From assembly GCA_014650415.1 (NCBI GenBank), contig BMUX01000014.1, positions 125,261 to 189,260 of the forward strand: a stretch of 64,000 nucleotides of DNA, given 5' to 3'. The position numbers and the translations under genes were made by a program. The notes under the pieces are model-generated. The model was not told the origin of the DNA. It made no database searches and saw nothing but the letters and a program-made list of their open reading frames with translations. Position 1 is the first letter of the stretch. Each line of letters begins with the position of its first letter. The DNA is from Streptomyces spiroverticillatus (GTDB lineage Bacteria > Actinomycetota > Actinomycetes > Streptomycetales > Streptomycetaceae). Below are positions 1-9,033 of this stretch, piece after piece.

Positions 1-140
1 ACCACCGAGGCCGGCCCCTGTTTCCTGGCGGCGGGAGCCGCCGTCGCGCCTGGTGTGGCGGTCATGGCGCAGGTGAGTGCCGCGACGGCCGCGAGGGCCA
101 AGGCGGCCTTCCGTGCTCTGTTCCGTACCGAAGCGAACAT
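1..140 (-). CDS. Secreted protein, N-terminal part (runs off the left edge)
   Basis: Reading the minus strand from an ATG at 140 gives about 46 residues before the window ends. The start (MFASVRNRARKAA) is followed by an alanine/leucine-rich core and a likely signal-peptidase I site near ATPGATAAPA, so this is a classic Sec signal peptide. An AGGAG sits about 12 nt before the ATG, which is a little far, so the exact start is uncertain. The mature protein lies outside the window and cannot be named. Confidence 0.6.
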   Translation of the reverse strand, partial: MFASVRNRARKAALALAAVAALTCAMTATPGATAAPAARKQGPASV

Positions 141-1160
141 CGTTGATCGGTCTCCTGTCACGGGGGTCGGCACCCGGCCTGTCCGAGGCCGGGCGGGTCC
201 TCAGAGTCTTCCGGCCCCGCGCCCGGAACCCGAGAGGCGTGAGTGAACTCTTCACAACCTCCGCCCACAGAGTCGAGGTCTCGCGCCTCGTGGCGTGTTG
301 CCCGCCGTGAGTGTGTCTGTCCGTGTCCTGGGTGGTGCGCGCAGGGTTCTTCCGGAGGCCGGAGACGGTTCTTCTGGTCGTCGGGGAGCGGGGGCGGGAG
401 GTGTCAGGCGTGGCCCGCCGAGCCCGGCGCGTCCTCGCGCGGGCCGGGGGCTCGTCGCTCGGGCGGCTCCCGGCGGGCTCAAAGGGCCAGCCCCGCAGGG
501 GCGTGGTGATCGTCGCGCACACGAGCAGCCCTCCGCCGGTCCGGCCCTCGTCCCAGGTGCGGCCGGACTCCTGGCCGTACACGCGGGAAGCACCATAGAG
601 GGTCGTTGGAACTGCTGGTGTCGCCACCGAACCGGAGTCCCGGCTGCGGGACGCGGTCGCCCCGGCCGCACGCGACGCCCGCCCCGCCGGGGAGGACGAC
701 GGCACGTTCCCGCAGTAGCCGGTCACCGGCACCCCGACGGTGAACTCCCGGCCGGGGGCCGGTGACCACGGCGGGCCCCACGACGCTCCCGGTCACGACG
801 CCGCCGAACGCGCCCGCTCGTTGCCCGAACCCGTGGCCGAGCCCGAGGGACCGAGGGGCGCGCGGCCCGTCCCGCCCGGCCGGACGAGAAGGCGCGCCAG
901 TCTCCCGATGTGACCATTCGACTCCCCTGAGCTACAAGTGGCTGTCATGCTGGGCGGGTTGACGCGAGTGGCCCGCCTCCGGTCGGTCGCTGGTCGGCCC
1001 CTGGGCGAGCGGTCGAGGCGAACGGGCTGCGGGCCCCGCCCCTCCCCCACCGGTTCCTCCCCGGGCGGGCCCCGCATCTGCCCAACCGTCCTCGCGGGCC
1101 GACCGCGGGGGCGCCCGGTCCGCGCCGGTCGGCGCGGCCGTCGAGAAGGAGAAGATCACC
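141..1160. other. Intergenic region without a convincing gene
   Basis: Many frames are open here in both directions because of the GC content, but none shows a domain, a believable start with ribosome site, or natural amino-acid composition. A somewhat AT-richer patch around 905-950 is the most likely promoter area for the YVTN gene that starts at 1161. Eroded coding sequence is possible on the minus strand around 480-760, but I could not assign it. Confidence 0.4.
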
Positions 1161-2594
1161 ATGTCTTCTGGCACCAGATCCACCCAGCTCCCCTCCTCCC
1201 ACAGACGTCTGCGACGGCGGCTGACCGCCCTGCTGGCCGGTTCCGCCCTGTGTGCCGCCGGACTGTCCGCGACGGGTGCGGCACCGGCCGCCGCGGCCGG
1301 ACCGGCGCCCGCCGCCACCCCTGTCGCCTACGTCGCCAACTACGGCTCGGACACCGTGTCGGTGATCGACACCGCCACCAATGCGGTGACCGCCACCGTT
1401 TCCGTCGGGTCGGCACCGGCGGGAACGGCTGTGACACCCGACGGCGCGAAGGCCTACGTCACCAACGAGTCCTCCTCGTCGGTGTCAGTGATCGACACCG
1501 CGACCAACACCGTCACCGCGACCGTTCCCGCCGGGGCCGGCCCGAACGGGGTGGCCGCCTCCCCGACCCGGGTCTACGTCACCAACTACCCGGCCAGCAC
1601 GGTCACGGTCCTGGACACCGCGACGAACACGGTCACCGCGACCGTCCCGGTCGGTGCCGGGCCGAAGAGCGTCGCGCTGTCCCCGGACGCCGCCAAGGCC
1701 TACGTCGCCAACAGCGGCGGCAACTCCGTCTCGGTGATCGACACCGCGACCAACGCGGTGACCGCGACCATCCCCACCGGCAAGCCCAACGCCCTCGCGG
1801 TGACCCCCAACGGGACCCGCCTGTACGTCACTTCGGACGTCGACGGTGTGGCCACCGTCATCGACACCGCCACCCAGACCGTCACCACCACCGTCCCGGT
1901 CGGCAGCCGGCCCTACGGGGTGGCCGTCTCCCCCGACGGCTCCCGCGCCTACGTCACCAACGCGGGCAGCGACACCGCCTCGGTCATCAGCACCGCGACC
2001 AACACCGTCACGGCGACCGTGCCCGTCGGCGACTTCCCGATCAGCGTCGCCACGACCCCCGACGGCAGCCGCGCCTACGTCACCAACCTGGCCGGCGACA
2101 CCACCTCCGTGATCGACACGGCGAACAACACCGTGACCGCGACCGTGCCCGTCGGCAGCACCCCGGCCAGTGTCGCGGTCACCCCGGCCCCGGCACCGCC
2201 GCAGGCCGCCGACATCGACGTGAACCTCACCGCGCAGCCACGGCTCAGCATCCTCGTCCCGTACCTGACGTACACCCTCACCGTGCACAACACCGGTCCC
2301 GCCCCGGTCACTTCCGCCACCCTGAAGGCCGTCCTGCCGCAGGGCGCGAGCGCGACGAACCTTTCCCCGGGGTGCACCGCCGCCTCCGCGACCGTGACCT
2401 GCTCCTACGGTGCCATCGCCGACGGAGCCAGTGCCGCCAAGACCTTCCGCGTCCCGCTGAGCCTGCTGGCGCTGGGCCAGGTGAAGGTCACGGGCACCCG
2501 TACCGCTTCAGCACCCACCGATTCCCAACCGGCCAACGACACCGCGAGCGTCACCTGCACCGTCGTCTCCGTCCTCCTGGCAACCTGCCCCTGA
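1161..2594 (+). CDS. Secreted YVTN-family beta-propeller protein with C-terminal DUF11-like domain
   Basis: The 477-residue protein starts with an arginine-rich signal peptide (RRLRRRLTALLAG...) ending near AAPAAAAG. Residues from about 50 to 345 form seven consecutive repeats of about 42 residues, each beginning YVTN/YVAN and carrying SVIDTATNTVTATV, so one complete seven-bladed propeller is expected. The remaining 120 residues resemble a DUF11 surface repeat (YTLTVHNTGPAP) and carry three cysteines. AAGGAG lies about 8 nt before the ATG. Such proteins are extracellular, usually with binding or structural roles; no catalytic residues are visible. A strong terminator follows, and the next gene is convergent. 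Confidence 0.85.
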   Translation: MSSGTRSTQLPSSHRRLRRRLTALLAGSALCAAGLSATGAAPAAAAGPAPAATPVAYVANYGSDTVSVIDTATNAVTATVSVGSAPAGTAVTPDGAKAYVTNESSSSVSVIDTATNTVTATVPAGAGPNGVAASPTRVYVTNYPASTVTVLDTATNTVTATVPVGAGPKSVALSPDAAKAYVANSGGNSVSVIDTATNAVTATIPTGKPNALAVTPNGTRLYVTSDVDGVATVIDTATQTVTTTVPVGSRPYGVAVSPDGSRAYVTNAGSDTASVISTATNTVTATVPVGDFPISVATTPDGSRAYVTNLAGDTTSVIDTANNTVTATVPVGSTPASVAVTPAPAPPQAADIDVNLTAQPRLSILVPYLTYTLTVHNTGPAPVTSATLKAVLPQGASATNLSPGCTAASATVTCSYGAIADGASAAKTFRVPLSLLALGQVKVTGTRTASAPTDSQPANDTASVTCTVVSVLLATCP

Positions 2595-2609
2595 CGTACG
2601 CACGCGACC

Positions 2610-2637
2610 GGTGCGCCCGACCACCGTCGGGCGCACC
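2610..2637. terminator. Bidirectional terminator hairpin
   Basis: A perfect 12-bp inverted repeat (GGTGCGCCCGAC / GTCGGGCGCACC) with a 4-nt loop lies between two convergent genes, just after the YVTN stop codon and 40 nt beyond the NlpC/P60 stop. It can serve both strands. Confidence 0.8.
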
Positions 2638-2676
2638 GCGGGTACGCCCGGGAACGGGGACGGCGGTGGCGGGGGG

Positions 2677-3150
2677 TCAGCCCACCCGGCCGTACCACAC
2701 GGCCTGTGACCAGATGCGTTCCAGCCGTACCACGGCGCCGGTCCTCGGCGAGTGCCAGATCTTGTTGCCGCCCGCGTAGATGCCGACGTGGTACACGCTG
2801 CGGCCCCGGTGGAAGAACACCAGGTCGCCCCGCAGCCGGTCCTTCGCCCTGATGTGCCGACTGGTGCCGTACTGCGCCTGGGCGGAGCGCGGCAGACTGC
2901 GGCCCGCCGATTTGAACGAGTAGAGCGTCAGGCCCGAGCAGTCGAACCGGTACGGGCCGCTCGCCCCGTACTGGTAGGGGGCGCCCCTCTTCGAGGCGGC
3001 GACGTCCAGCGCCTTCGCGGCGTGCGGCGCGGCGTGGGCCTCCGGAGCAGCGCCCGGAGTCACCAGGCCCGCTCCCGTCACCGCGAGGGTGAGAGCCCCT
3101 GCCGTGGAAACCCGGGCGATCATCGACGGAACATGGACATGCGCGGTCAT
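2677..3150 (-). CDS. Secreted NlpC/P60 family cell-wall hydrolase
   Basis: The 157-residue protein carries a signal peptide (MTAHVHVPSM..., cleavage near PEAHAAPHA) followed directly by an NlpC/P60 domain. The catalytic cysteine is in RFDCSGLTLYSF, and the histidine in SVYHVGIYAGG; a second polar residue is likely supplied by KIWHSPRTG. The family consists of cysteine endopeptidases that cut peptidoglycan stem peptides, usually gamma-D-Glu-diamino-acid bonds. The domain stands alone, without the coiled coil or SH3 modules of RipA-type enzymes. The frame stays open upstream to 3507, but only the ATG at 3150 places the signal peptide at the N terminus. Confidence 0.85.
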   Translation of the reverse strand: MTAHVHVPSMIARVSTAGALTLAVTGAGLVTPGAAPEAHAAPHAAKALDVAASKRGAPYQYGASGPYRFDCSGLTLYSFKSAGRSLPRSAQAQYGTSRHIRAKDRLRGDLVFFHRGRSVYHVGIYAGGNKIWHSPRTGAVVRLERIWSQAVWYGRVG

Positions 3151-3626
3151 GCACAACCCTTCGTCGACCAGACATCCCGGCGACACCCGAGGTGGCACAC
3201 CACCAGGACCGCCCCGCCACGACGGCGAGGACGTGTCGTTCGTTCCGGGGATCCTGCACCGGCGGACCCGGATCGGCGGTGAGGACGGAGAGCGGAGAAA
3301 TACCGTGGCGCAGGCCCGTCCGGGTCGGTCGAGGACGTTCGTACGGTCCCGGACCGTACGCCCGCAAGCACCCCGGACCAGCAACAAAGGCCGCGCCCCG
3401 CACGACGCCGGCCCTGGGGAGAAGCGCACCTCGAAACGGTCTGTGCGCCATGCGTGCACACCCCGCACGAGTGACACGTACGCACCCACATGCGCGCCCC
3501 GCGCCACCTCGCCGCCAAGGCCCCCGGGCGCGAGACCGGCTCTCGGCCGCGAGCAAGGTGCCGGATAGGCTGGCGCGGGGCGGGACCCGGCAGTGTTCGC
3601 CGGCGGACAAGGGGCAGGGGGATGGC
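3151..3626. other. Divergent promoter region
   Basis: This gap separates the NlpC/P60 gene from the divergent hypothetical operon at 3627. A TAGGCT element at 3566-3571 is a good -10 candidate for the rightward operon. I looked for a ydaO-type (c-di-AMP) leader upstream of the hydrolase, as some actinobacterial cell-wall hydrolases have one, and saw none of its conserved blocks. Confidence 0.4.
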
Positions 3627-4355
3627 ATGAAGTGGGCCAGGCGAAGCGGCGGCAAAGTGCCCGCGAGCGCGGGGCCGTTCGTCATCGGCGGGGTGTCCAA
3701 GGAGAAGGAGAGGGGGAACGGGCCTGCGGCCGTCCTTGCCGGATCGGCTCCGGCACTGCTGGGTGCGGGCGGTCGGGTTCTCCAGCGGTTTCCCGGTACC
3801 GGCAGTCGGGTGATGGAACTCGCCACGGGAGCGGACCCGGTCATTCTCGGCATCACGCACCACGGTTCCGGCCACTTCGTCGTGGACGCCCTGGGCGGCG
3901 GGATGCGCTCGGGTTCCCAACTCGTCTACACCGAAGGCCCGTTCGCCTGCCGGTCCCTCGTGAACGCCGACGACCGTCCGGTGCGTGCGCTGCGGATCCA
4001 GGCGGACGGCCCGTGGACGGTCGAGGTGTCCGGCGTGGACGACGCCGTCGTCCTCCACGGTCGCGCCGAGCGCCCCGCCTCGGACGTTCTCCGGTACGAG
4101 GGCGGCCCTGCCGTCTCCCAACTGCGCTACACGGGCACCCCGCGCGCCTCCGACGGCGGCTACTTCCTCGTCGACACCTTCGAGCCCGACGGCTCCGGCT
4201 TTCTTGACGAACTGGCCAACCACGTCGGCCCGTGGACGGGCGAGGTCCCGCTCCCCGGACCGTGCCTGATCTCTGCGCGGTCGGACGGTCCGTGGTCGAT
4301 CAGTGTCCGGGCCGTGGGCGGCGGGGGCCTCCGGGCCGGTGACACTTCCGTATGA
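3627..4355 (+). CDS. Hypothetical protein, beta-rich, first gene of a two-gene operon
   Basis: The 242-residue protein has no signal peptide and no membrane segment. From about residue 70 on it shows two similar stretches of alternating hydrophobic residues, each containing GPW(T/S) and a following I/V-x-V pattern (ADGPWTVEVSG; SDGPWSISVRA), plus a related TGTPRASDGGYFLVDTF segment. This suggests a repeated beta-sandwich unit. I do not recognise a named family. The ATG at 3627 follows GGGGCAGGGGGA. The stop overlaps the next start (ATGA), so the two genes are translationally coupled. Confidence 0.65.
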   Translation: MKWARRSGGKVPASAGPFVIGGVSKEKERGNGPAAVLAGSAPALLGAGGRVLQRFPGTGSRVMELATGADPVILGITHHGSGHFVVDALGGGMRSGSQLVYTEGPFACRSLVNADDRPVRALRIQADGPWTVEVSGVDDAVVLHGRAERPASDVLRYEGGPAVSQLRYTGTPRASDGGYFLVDTFEPDGSGFLDELANHVGPWTGEVPLPGPCLISARSDGPWSISVRAVGGGGLRAGDTSV

Positions 4356-4801
4356 GTAGAGACGCCGAGGTCATCGTGCTCGCCCGCCGGTCGGACGAGG
4401 TGATGGAACCGCTGACCCGGGACGACCCGGAACGCACATGGCGAGGCCGCTTCGTCCCGATCGCGGGGCACTGGGGCTACGAGTTCGGGTGGGCCCTGGA
4501 GTTCGAGAAGATGCATGCCCGCAGGGGCCTGCTCAAGCACCTGGAATCGCTGCCGTGGCCGCATCCCCATACGGTGCAGGTTCTGCTGCGCGATCAGGAC
4601 GACGACTGTTTCGGGCTGTGGATGTTCCAGGGGGACCGGCTGGTGGAAGTCGCCATTCCACGCACCGAACGATTCCACGAGCCGGCCCCGCCCGATGAGG
4701 ACTGCGAACCCGACCCGGGCATACTGCTGCGCACCGACCAGGGCACGGCTCTGCCCGAACAGACCCCGCGAGCACTCCGCGATCCCCGCCCGCCCTGGTA
4801 G
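4352..4801 (+). CDS. Hypothetical acidic cytoplasmic protein
   Basis: The 149-residue protein starts in the ATGA overlap of the preceding gene, so the pair is co-translated. It is rich in acidic residues and tryptophan, with a segment VQVLLRDQDDDCFGLWMFQG that looks like paired beta-strands. No signal peptide, membrane segment or known catalytic motif is visible. The C terminus (RALRDPRPPW) may be disordered. Function unknown. Confidence 0.6.
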   Translation: MSRDAEVIVLARRSDEVMEPLTRDDPERTWRGRFVPIAGHWGYEFGWALEFEKMHARRGLLKHLESLPWPHPHTVQVLLRDQDDDCFGLWMFQGDRLVEVAIPRTERFHEPAPPDEDCEPDPGILLRTDQGTALPEQTPRALRDPRPPW

Positions 4802-5037
4802 ACCGAGTGCGGCCACTCGTCCGGGGCCGGACAGCGGGCACAGCGGCCGTCCCGTGGAGGACGTACACGCGCTTGCCGAAGCGCGTGGCGACGGTGCGGT
4901 GGGCCGGACCTCGCGTCGGGCGCGATGCAGAGACGCTTGCTCGCGTCCTGCACGGCGTGCCCCGGCGAGCGAAGCCGTGCGTAGTAGCTGTTCTCCGCCG
5001 TTTCGGCCCGTCAAAGGGCCTCCTCTAGTGTTCGGGC

Positions 5038-5523
5038 ATGTCTTCACTCAGCTTGCGTCACTCGGCGCGCGGGGTCGTCCTGGACAGGGAGGACCGCATT
5101 CTGTTGTGCCGTGGTGTGCTTCCGGGGGAGGTCGTCTGGATCGCGCCCGGGGGTGGGATCGAGGACGGGGAGTCGGCAGAGGAAGCACTGAGGCGGGAAC
5201 TGGTCGAGGAGGTCGGACTCGCCTGGGAAGGTCCCTTGCGGCACATATGGCACCAGCGGCTCGTCGGGCCCGAGTACGCACCGGGCCACGACGGTGTCGT
5301 CAACGACTACTTCCTGGTGCGCGCCGAGGCGTTCGAGCCGGTCGGCAGCCTGTCGGCAGCCGAGCTCGCTGCCGAACACCTCACGGCGTTCCGGTGGTGG
5401 CGGCCCGATGAGATCGCCGATTACGAGGGACCGGAGCTGTTCGGCCCCCAAGACCTGGCGGCGCTGCTCGCCGAGTTGACTGCCCGGGGGGCTCCCGCAG
5501 CTCCGGTCGTCATCGGGCTGTAG
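5038..5523 (+). CDS. Nudix hydrolase
   Basis: The 161-residue protein carries a complete Nudix box at residues 39-61 (G..., E45, then RELVEEVGL), the metal-binding helix that cleaves nucleoside diphosphates linked to another group. Length and layout (single domain, box in the first third) fit small housekeeping Nudix enzymes; the substrate cannot be inferred. The gene appears leaderless: TAGTGT at 5026-5031 is a good -10 element only 6 nt before the ATG, and no Shine-Dalgarno is present. The ramB/aceB relic begins 8 nt after its stop codon. Confidence 0.85.
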   Translation: MSSLSLRHSARGVVLDREDRILLCRGVLPGEVVWIAPGGGIEDGESAEEALRRELVEEVGLAWEGPLRHIWHQRLVGPEYAPGHDGVVNDYFLVRAEAFEPVGSLSAAELAAEHLTAFRWWRPDEIADYEGPELFGPQDLAALLAELTARGAPAAPVVIGL

Positions 5524-5530
5524 CCGGGAG

Positions 5531-5860
5531 GCGTGCCGGAGCTCGCAGCCGAGGCCGCTGGCGAAGGTCTTGCCGGGGACGCCCCACCCGCCCCGGTGGT
5601 GGGTGGGGCGCGGGCGTACACCGCACTCCTCGTCCGTACGTGTCACAAGCGGGGCGCGCACGCCGTCGGCGGCATGGCCGCGCAGGTCCCGGGCATGCAA
5701 GCAGCGGCCGCCGGGGCCGCGTTCGCCGCCGTACGGCTCGGCGAGGAGCGGGAGGCGGGAGGCGGTTTCGACGGCACGTGGGGGACGCATCCCGGGCTCG
5801 TGCCCCTCCAGGCGTCGGTTTCGGGCCGGCATCGCTCCTCGACCGGCTGCCGCTCGCCGG
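5531..5860 (+). pseudogene. Relic joining a ramB fragment to a malate synthase fragment
   Basis: From 5531 to about 5613 the DNA closely matches 55021-55106, the 3' part of the RamB-like regulator (coding on the minus strand: GKTFASGLGCELRHASRL here, [18 protein letters not shown] there). From about 5610 to 5820 it matches 58967-59165 of the malate synthase in this window (LLVRTCHKRGAHAVGGMAAQ versus LLVRTCHKRGAHAIGGLAAQ). The two pieces meet at GCGGGC, which occurs at the junction in both parents. Orientation and order are the same as in the intact locus, so a second copy of ramB-aceA-aceB appears to have lost about 3.9 kb and then decayed. No intact product is possible. Confidence 0.8.
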
Positions 5861-5881
5861 AAGACAAACGGCGCGAACGAT

Positions 5882-5909
5882 GATCGGTACCCCGGACGGG
5901 GTGCCGATC
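5882..5909. promoter_or_regulatory. Strong hairpin, terminator or operator
   Basis: Two 13-nt arms (GATCGGTACCCCG / CGGGGTGCCGATC) pair with one mismatch around a 2-nt centre. It lies between the ramB/aceB relic and the glutaminase gene, about 230 nt before the latter. It could be an old terminator of the lost copy or a regulator site; nothing decides between them. Confidence 0.4.
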
Positions 5910-6138
5910 CGCTCGGCGACGCACTGCGTCAGCGTCCCGGGACACACCGGCGGAACTGCGCCGAGCGCGCCCGAAGATCTGGCGGACCGGGGTGGTTCAT
6001 GGGGGGGGCACCTGCATGCGGGTCACCTGATCGGCCGTTTCCAGCGGTGGCGGGCGCCTGTCCGTACGTACCGTCGAGAAGCGTCCGCCGGTCTGCGGCG
6101 GCGGCTGCCCGGGGACGACGGAAGGGGTGAGGACGTCC

Positions 6139-7503
6139 ATGGATCCGGTGACGGAGGCACTCGACGATCTCCACCGGCGGATCAGCCCGCTGAAGGACGG
6201 CGAGGTCGCCACCTACATCCCCCAGCTCGCCCACGCCGACCCGGACGACTTCGGGATCGCCCTCACCAGCATGGCCGGCCACCGCTACCAGGCCGGAAGC
6301 GCCGACACCCCCTTCAGCATCCAGTCCGTCTCCAAGCCCTTCGTATACGCCCTGGCACTGACCGACCTCGGGCCCGAGGAGATGCTTAGGCGCGTCGGCG
6401 CCGAGCCCAGCGGGGAGGCCTTCAACGCCATCAGCCTGGAGGAGGACACCGGACGCCCGGCCAACCCGATGATCAACGCCGGTGCCATCGCCACCACCGC
6501 CCTGGTCGAGGCGCCCGACCCGGCGGCGCGGTTCGCCCGCATCCTGGACTGCCTGTCGGCGTTCGCGGGCCGCCGTCTCGACCACGACGAGGACGTGTAC
6601 GCCTCCGAGGCCGAGACCGGTGACCGCAACCGCGCCCTCGCGTACCTGATGCGCTCGGCCGGATCGCTGGAGGGCGATCCGCACACCGTGACGGACACGT
6701 ACTTCCGGCAGTGCTCGGTGCGGGTGACCGCCGCCGATCTGGCCGTCATGGCCGCCACGCTGGCCAAGGGCGGCCTCAATCCCGTCACCGGCGCGCGCGT
6801 GGTGACGCAGGACGTGGCCGTACGGACGTTGGCGATCATGGCGACCTGCGGGATGTACGACGGTGCGGGGCAGTGGCTGCTCAATGTCGGGCTGCCCGCC
6901 AAGAGCGGGGTGTCGGGCGGTCTGATCGCGGTCAGTCCCGGCCGCTTCGGCGTCGCCATCTACAGCCCGCCGCTGGACGCGGAGGGCAATTCGGTGCGGG
7001 GCGTGGTCGCCCTGACGGCGGTGTCCGCACGGTTTCAGCTGCACCTCATGCACGCGCCGGTGCATCTGACGGCCACCGTCACCGACACCGGGACGGCGGC
7101 CCGCTCCTCCCGGGTGCGCACCCCCGAACAGGCCGCCGCCCTCGACCGCGACCCGCGGCGCATCACCGTCGTCGGCGCGCAGGGCGAGCTGGAGTTCACC
7201 GAGACCGAGCAGCTCCTGAACGCGGTGGCGGAGACCGCGCCCGGCACTCCCGGCGCGGTGGTCCTGGACCTCACCGCGGTCACCGGTGTCAGCTCCGGGC
7301 CCGCCGCGATGCTCGCCGCAGCGCTGGCGGACCTGGAGGAGCAGGGCCACCGGGTGGCCGTCGCCGTACAGGAACCGTTCCTGGAGCAGTCGGAAGCCCG
7401 TCCAGGGTCCTGGACGGGCTTCTCGACCCGAGACGAGGCCTTGGCCTGGTGCGAGGACCGGTTCCTCGACTCCCCCGGCCTGCTGAATGACGCGTCTCCG
7501 TGA
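6139..7503 (+). CDS. glsA: Glutaminase with C-terminal STAS domain
   Basis: Residues 1 to about 305 are a serine-dependent beta-lactamase-fold glutaminase that hydrolyses L-glutamine to glutamate and ammonia. The SxxK catalytic pair is S63/K66 (SIQSVSKPF), and NPMINAGAIA and ATCGMYDGAG are family landmarks. After a linker, residues about 335-440 form a STAS (anti-sigma-antagonist-like) domain (VVLDLTAVTGVSSGPAAML), giving 454 residues in total against about 310 for a plain glutaminase. The ATG at 6139 is preferred over a GTG 12 nt upstream because GAAGGGGTGAGG precedes it. The gene is convergent with gntP, with only 9 bp between the stops. Confidence 0.9.
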   Translation: MDPVTEALDDLHRRISPLKDGEVATYIPQLAHADPDDFGIALTSMAGHRYQAGSADTPFSIQSVSKPFVYALALTDLGPEEMLRRVGAEPSGEAFNAISLEEDTGRPANPMINAGAIATTALVEAPDPAARFARILDCLSAFAGRRLDHDEDVYASEAETGDRNRALAYLMRSAGSLEGDPHTVTDTYFRQCSVRVTAADLAVMAATLAKGGLNPVTGARVVTQDVAVRTLAIMATCGMYDGAGQWLLNVGLPAKSGVSGGLIAVSPGRFGVAIYSPPLDAEGNSVRGVVALTAVSARFQLHLMHAPVHLTATVTDTGTAARSSRVRTPEQAAALDRDPRRITVVGAQGELEFTETEQLLNAVAETAPGTPGAVVLDLTAVTGVSSGPAAMLAAALADLEEQGHRVAVAVQEPFLEQSEARPGSWTGFSTRDEALAWCEDRFLDSPGLLNDASP

Positions 7504-7512
7504 CGGTCCGTC

Positions 7513-8949
7513 TTAAAGGACCAGGGACAGCAGGAGGACCAGTGCGCCGGCGACGACGGAGATGATGGTCTCCATGACCGACCACGTCTTGATGGTCTGG
7601 CCGACGTTCATGCCGAAGTACTCCTTGACCAGCCAGAAGCCCGCGTCGTTGACATGGCTGAAGAAGAGCGAGCCGGCGCCGATCGCGAGGACGAGCAGGG
7701 CCGCGTGCGGTGTCGACATGTCGGCCGCGAGCGGCGCGACCAGACCGGCGGCCGAGACGGTCGCGACGGTGGCCGAGCCGGTGGCCAGGCGGATGACGAC
7801 GGCGATCAGCCAGGCGAGCAGGATCGCGGGGATCGACCAGTCCTTGGAGATCTGCAGGACCATCTGGCCGACGCCCGAGTCGATGAGGGTCTGCTTGAAA
7901 CCGCCGCCCGCACCGACGATCAGGAGGATTCCGGCGATCGGGGCGAGCGACTTCTCGACGGTCGCGGTGATCTTTCCCCGGGTGAATCCGGCGGCGCGGC
8001 CGAGGGTGAACATGCCGACGACGACCGCCGCAAGCAGGGCGACCAGCGGCGAACCTATGACGTCGAAGACGCGCTGGACGGTGTGCTCGGGGTTGTCCAC
8101 GACGATGTCGACGAGTGCCTTGGCCAGCATCAGGACGACGGGCAGCAGCACGGTGGCGATGGTCGCCCCGAAGCTGGGCAGCTTCGGGGCGTCGGCGGTT
8201 GCGCCCTGCTCCCCGGTGGCCCCGTCCCGCTCCTCGGACGGACGCCGCGGCATCATCTTCTCGGGCGCCGGGATGTCCACCCAGCGAGCCGCGACCTTCG
8301 AGAACAGCGGACCGGCGACGATCACGGTCGGGATCGCGACGAGAACGCCGAGGGCGAGCGTGACGCCCAGATTGGCGCCGACCGCGTCGATGGCGACGAG
8401 CGGGCCGGGGTGCGGCGGGATCAGGCCGTGCATCACGGAGAGGCCGGCGAGTGCGGGGATGCCGATGCGCATCAGCGAGTAGTTGCCGCGCTTGGCGACC
8501 ATCAGGACGACCGGGATCAGCAGCACGATGCCGACCTCGAAGAACAGCGGCAGCCCGATGACGCTGGCGATCAGCACCATCGCCCAGGGCATGGAGCGCC
8601 CGCCGGCCCTGGCGAGGATGGTGTCGACGATCTGGTCGGCGCCTCCCGAGTCGGCGAGGAGCTTGCCGAGGATCGCGCCGAGTGCGATCAGCACACCGAC
8701 GCCCGCGACCGTCGAACCGAGGCCGTTGGTGAAGCTGGTGATCGCCTTGTCGAGCGGGGCGCCGGCGAAGGCTCCCAGCGCGAGCGATCCGATGGTCAGC
8801 GCGAGGAACGCGTGCATCTTGAACTTCGTGATGAGCAGGACGATGACGGCAATGCCCGCGAGGACGGCGATCCCGAGCTGGGCATGGCCCGCCGAGGTGA
8901 TCGGTTCCGCGGCGTCCGCCGCCAGGGTCTCGACGCTGAGACGTGTCAC
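7513..8949 (-). CDS. gntP: Gluconate permease, GntP family
   Basis: The 478-residue polytopic membrane protein has about 12-14 hydrophobic segments and a hydrophilic central loop (about residues 235-260). Segments such as GSTVAGVGVLIALGAILGKL, GLIPPHPGPL and SHVNDAGFWLVKEYFGMN are hallmarks of GntP-type gluconate:H+ symporters. It starts at a GTG with AAGGGA upstream. It lies downstream of gluconokinase on the same strand, so uptake and phosphorylation are probably co-expressed and controlled by the divergent FadR-type regulator. A 27-bp tandem repeat separates the two genes. Confidence 0.9.
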   Translation of the reverse strand: MTRLSVETLAADAAEPITSAGHAQLGIAVLAGIAVIVLLITKFKMHAFLALTIGSLALGAFAGAPLDKAITSFTNGLGSTVAGVGVLIALGAILGKLLADSGGADQIVDTILARAGGRSMPWAMVLIASVIGLPLFFEVGIVLLIPVVLMVAKRGNYSLMRIGIPALAGLSVMHGLIPPHPGPLVAIDAVGANLGVTLALGVLVAIPTVIVAGPLFSKVAARWVDIPAPEKMMPRRPSEERDGATGEQGATADAPKLPSFGATIATVLLPVVLMLAKALVDIVVDNPEHTVQRVFDVIGSPLVALLAAVVVGMFTLGRAAGFTRGKITATVEKSLAPIAGILLIVGAGGGFKQTLIDSGVGQMVLQISKDWSIPAILLAWLIAVVIRLATGSATVATVSAAGLVAPLAADMSTPHAALLVLAIGAGSLFFSHVNDAGFWLVKEYFGMNVGQTIKTWSVMETIISVVAGALVLLLSLVL

Positions 8950-9033
8950 GGTGTTTCCCTTGCAGGAGTGGGGGGTTACGGGACGGGGACGCGTGGTCGC
9001 ACGCGTCAGTGTGGGTTACGGGGCGGGACGCGT

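Noticed and set aside
141-1160. Coding sequence upstream of the YVTN gene
   Set aside because: All frames tested had arginine/proline-rich composition typical of GC-driven open frames, without starts or motifs.
3151-3626. ydaO/c-di-AMP riboswitch before the NlpC/P60 gene
   Set aside because: I searched the minus strand for the conserved GGGGGACCCA-type and GGGTGAA-type blocks and did not find them.
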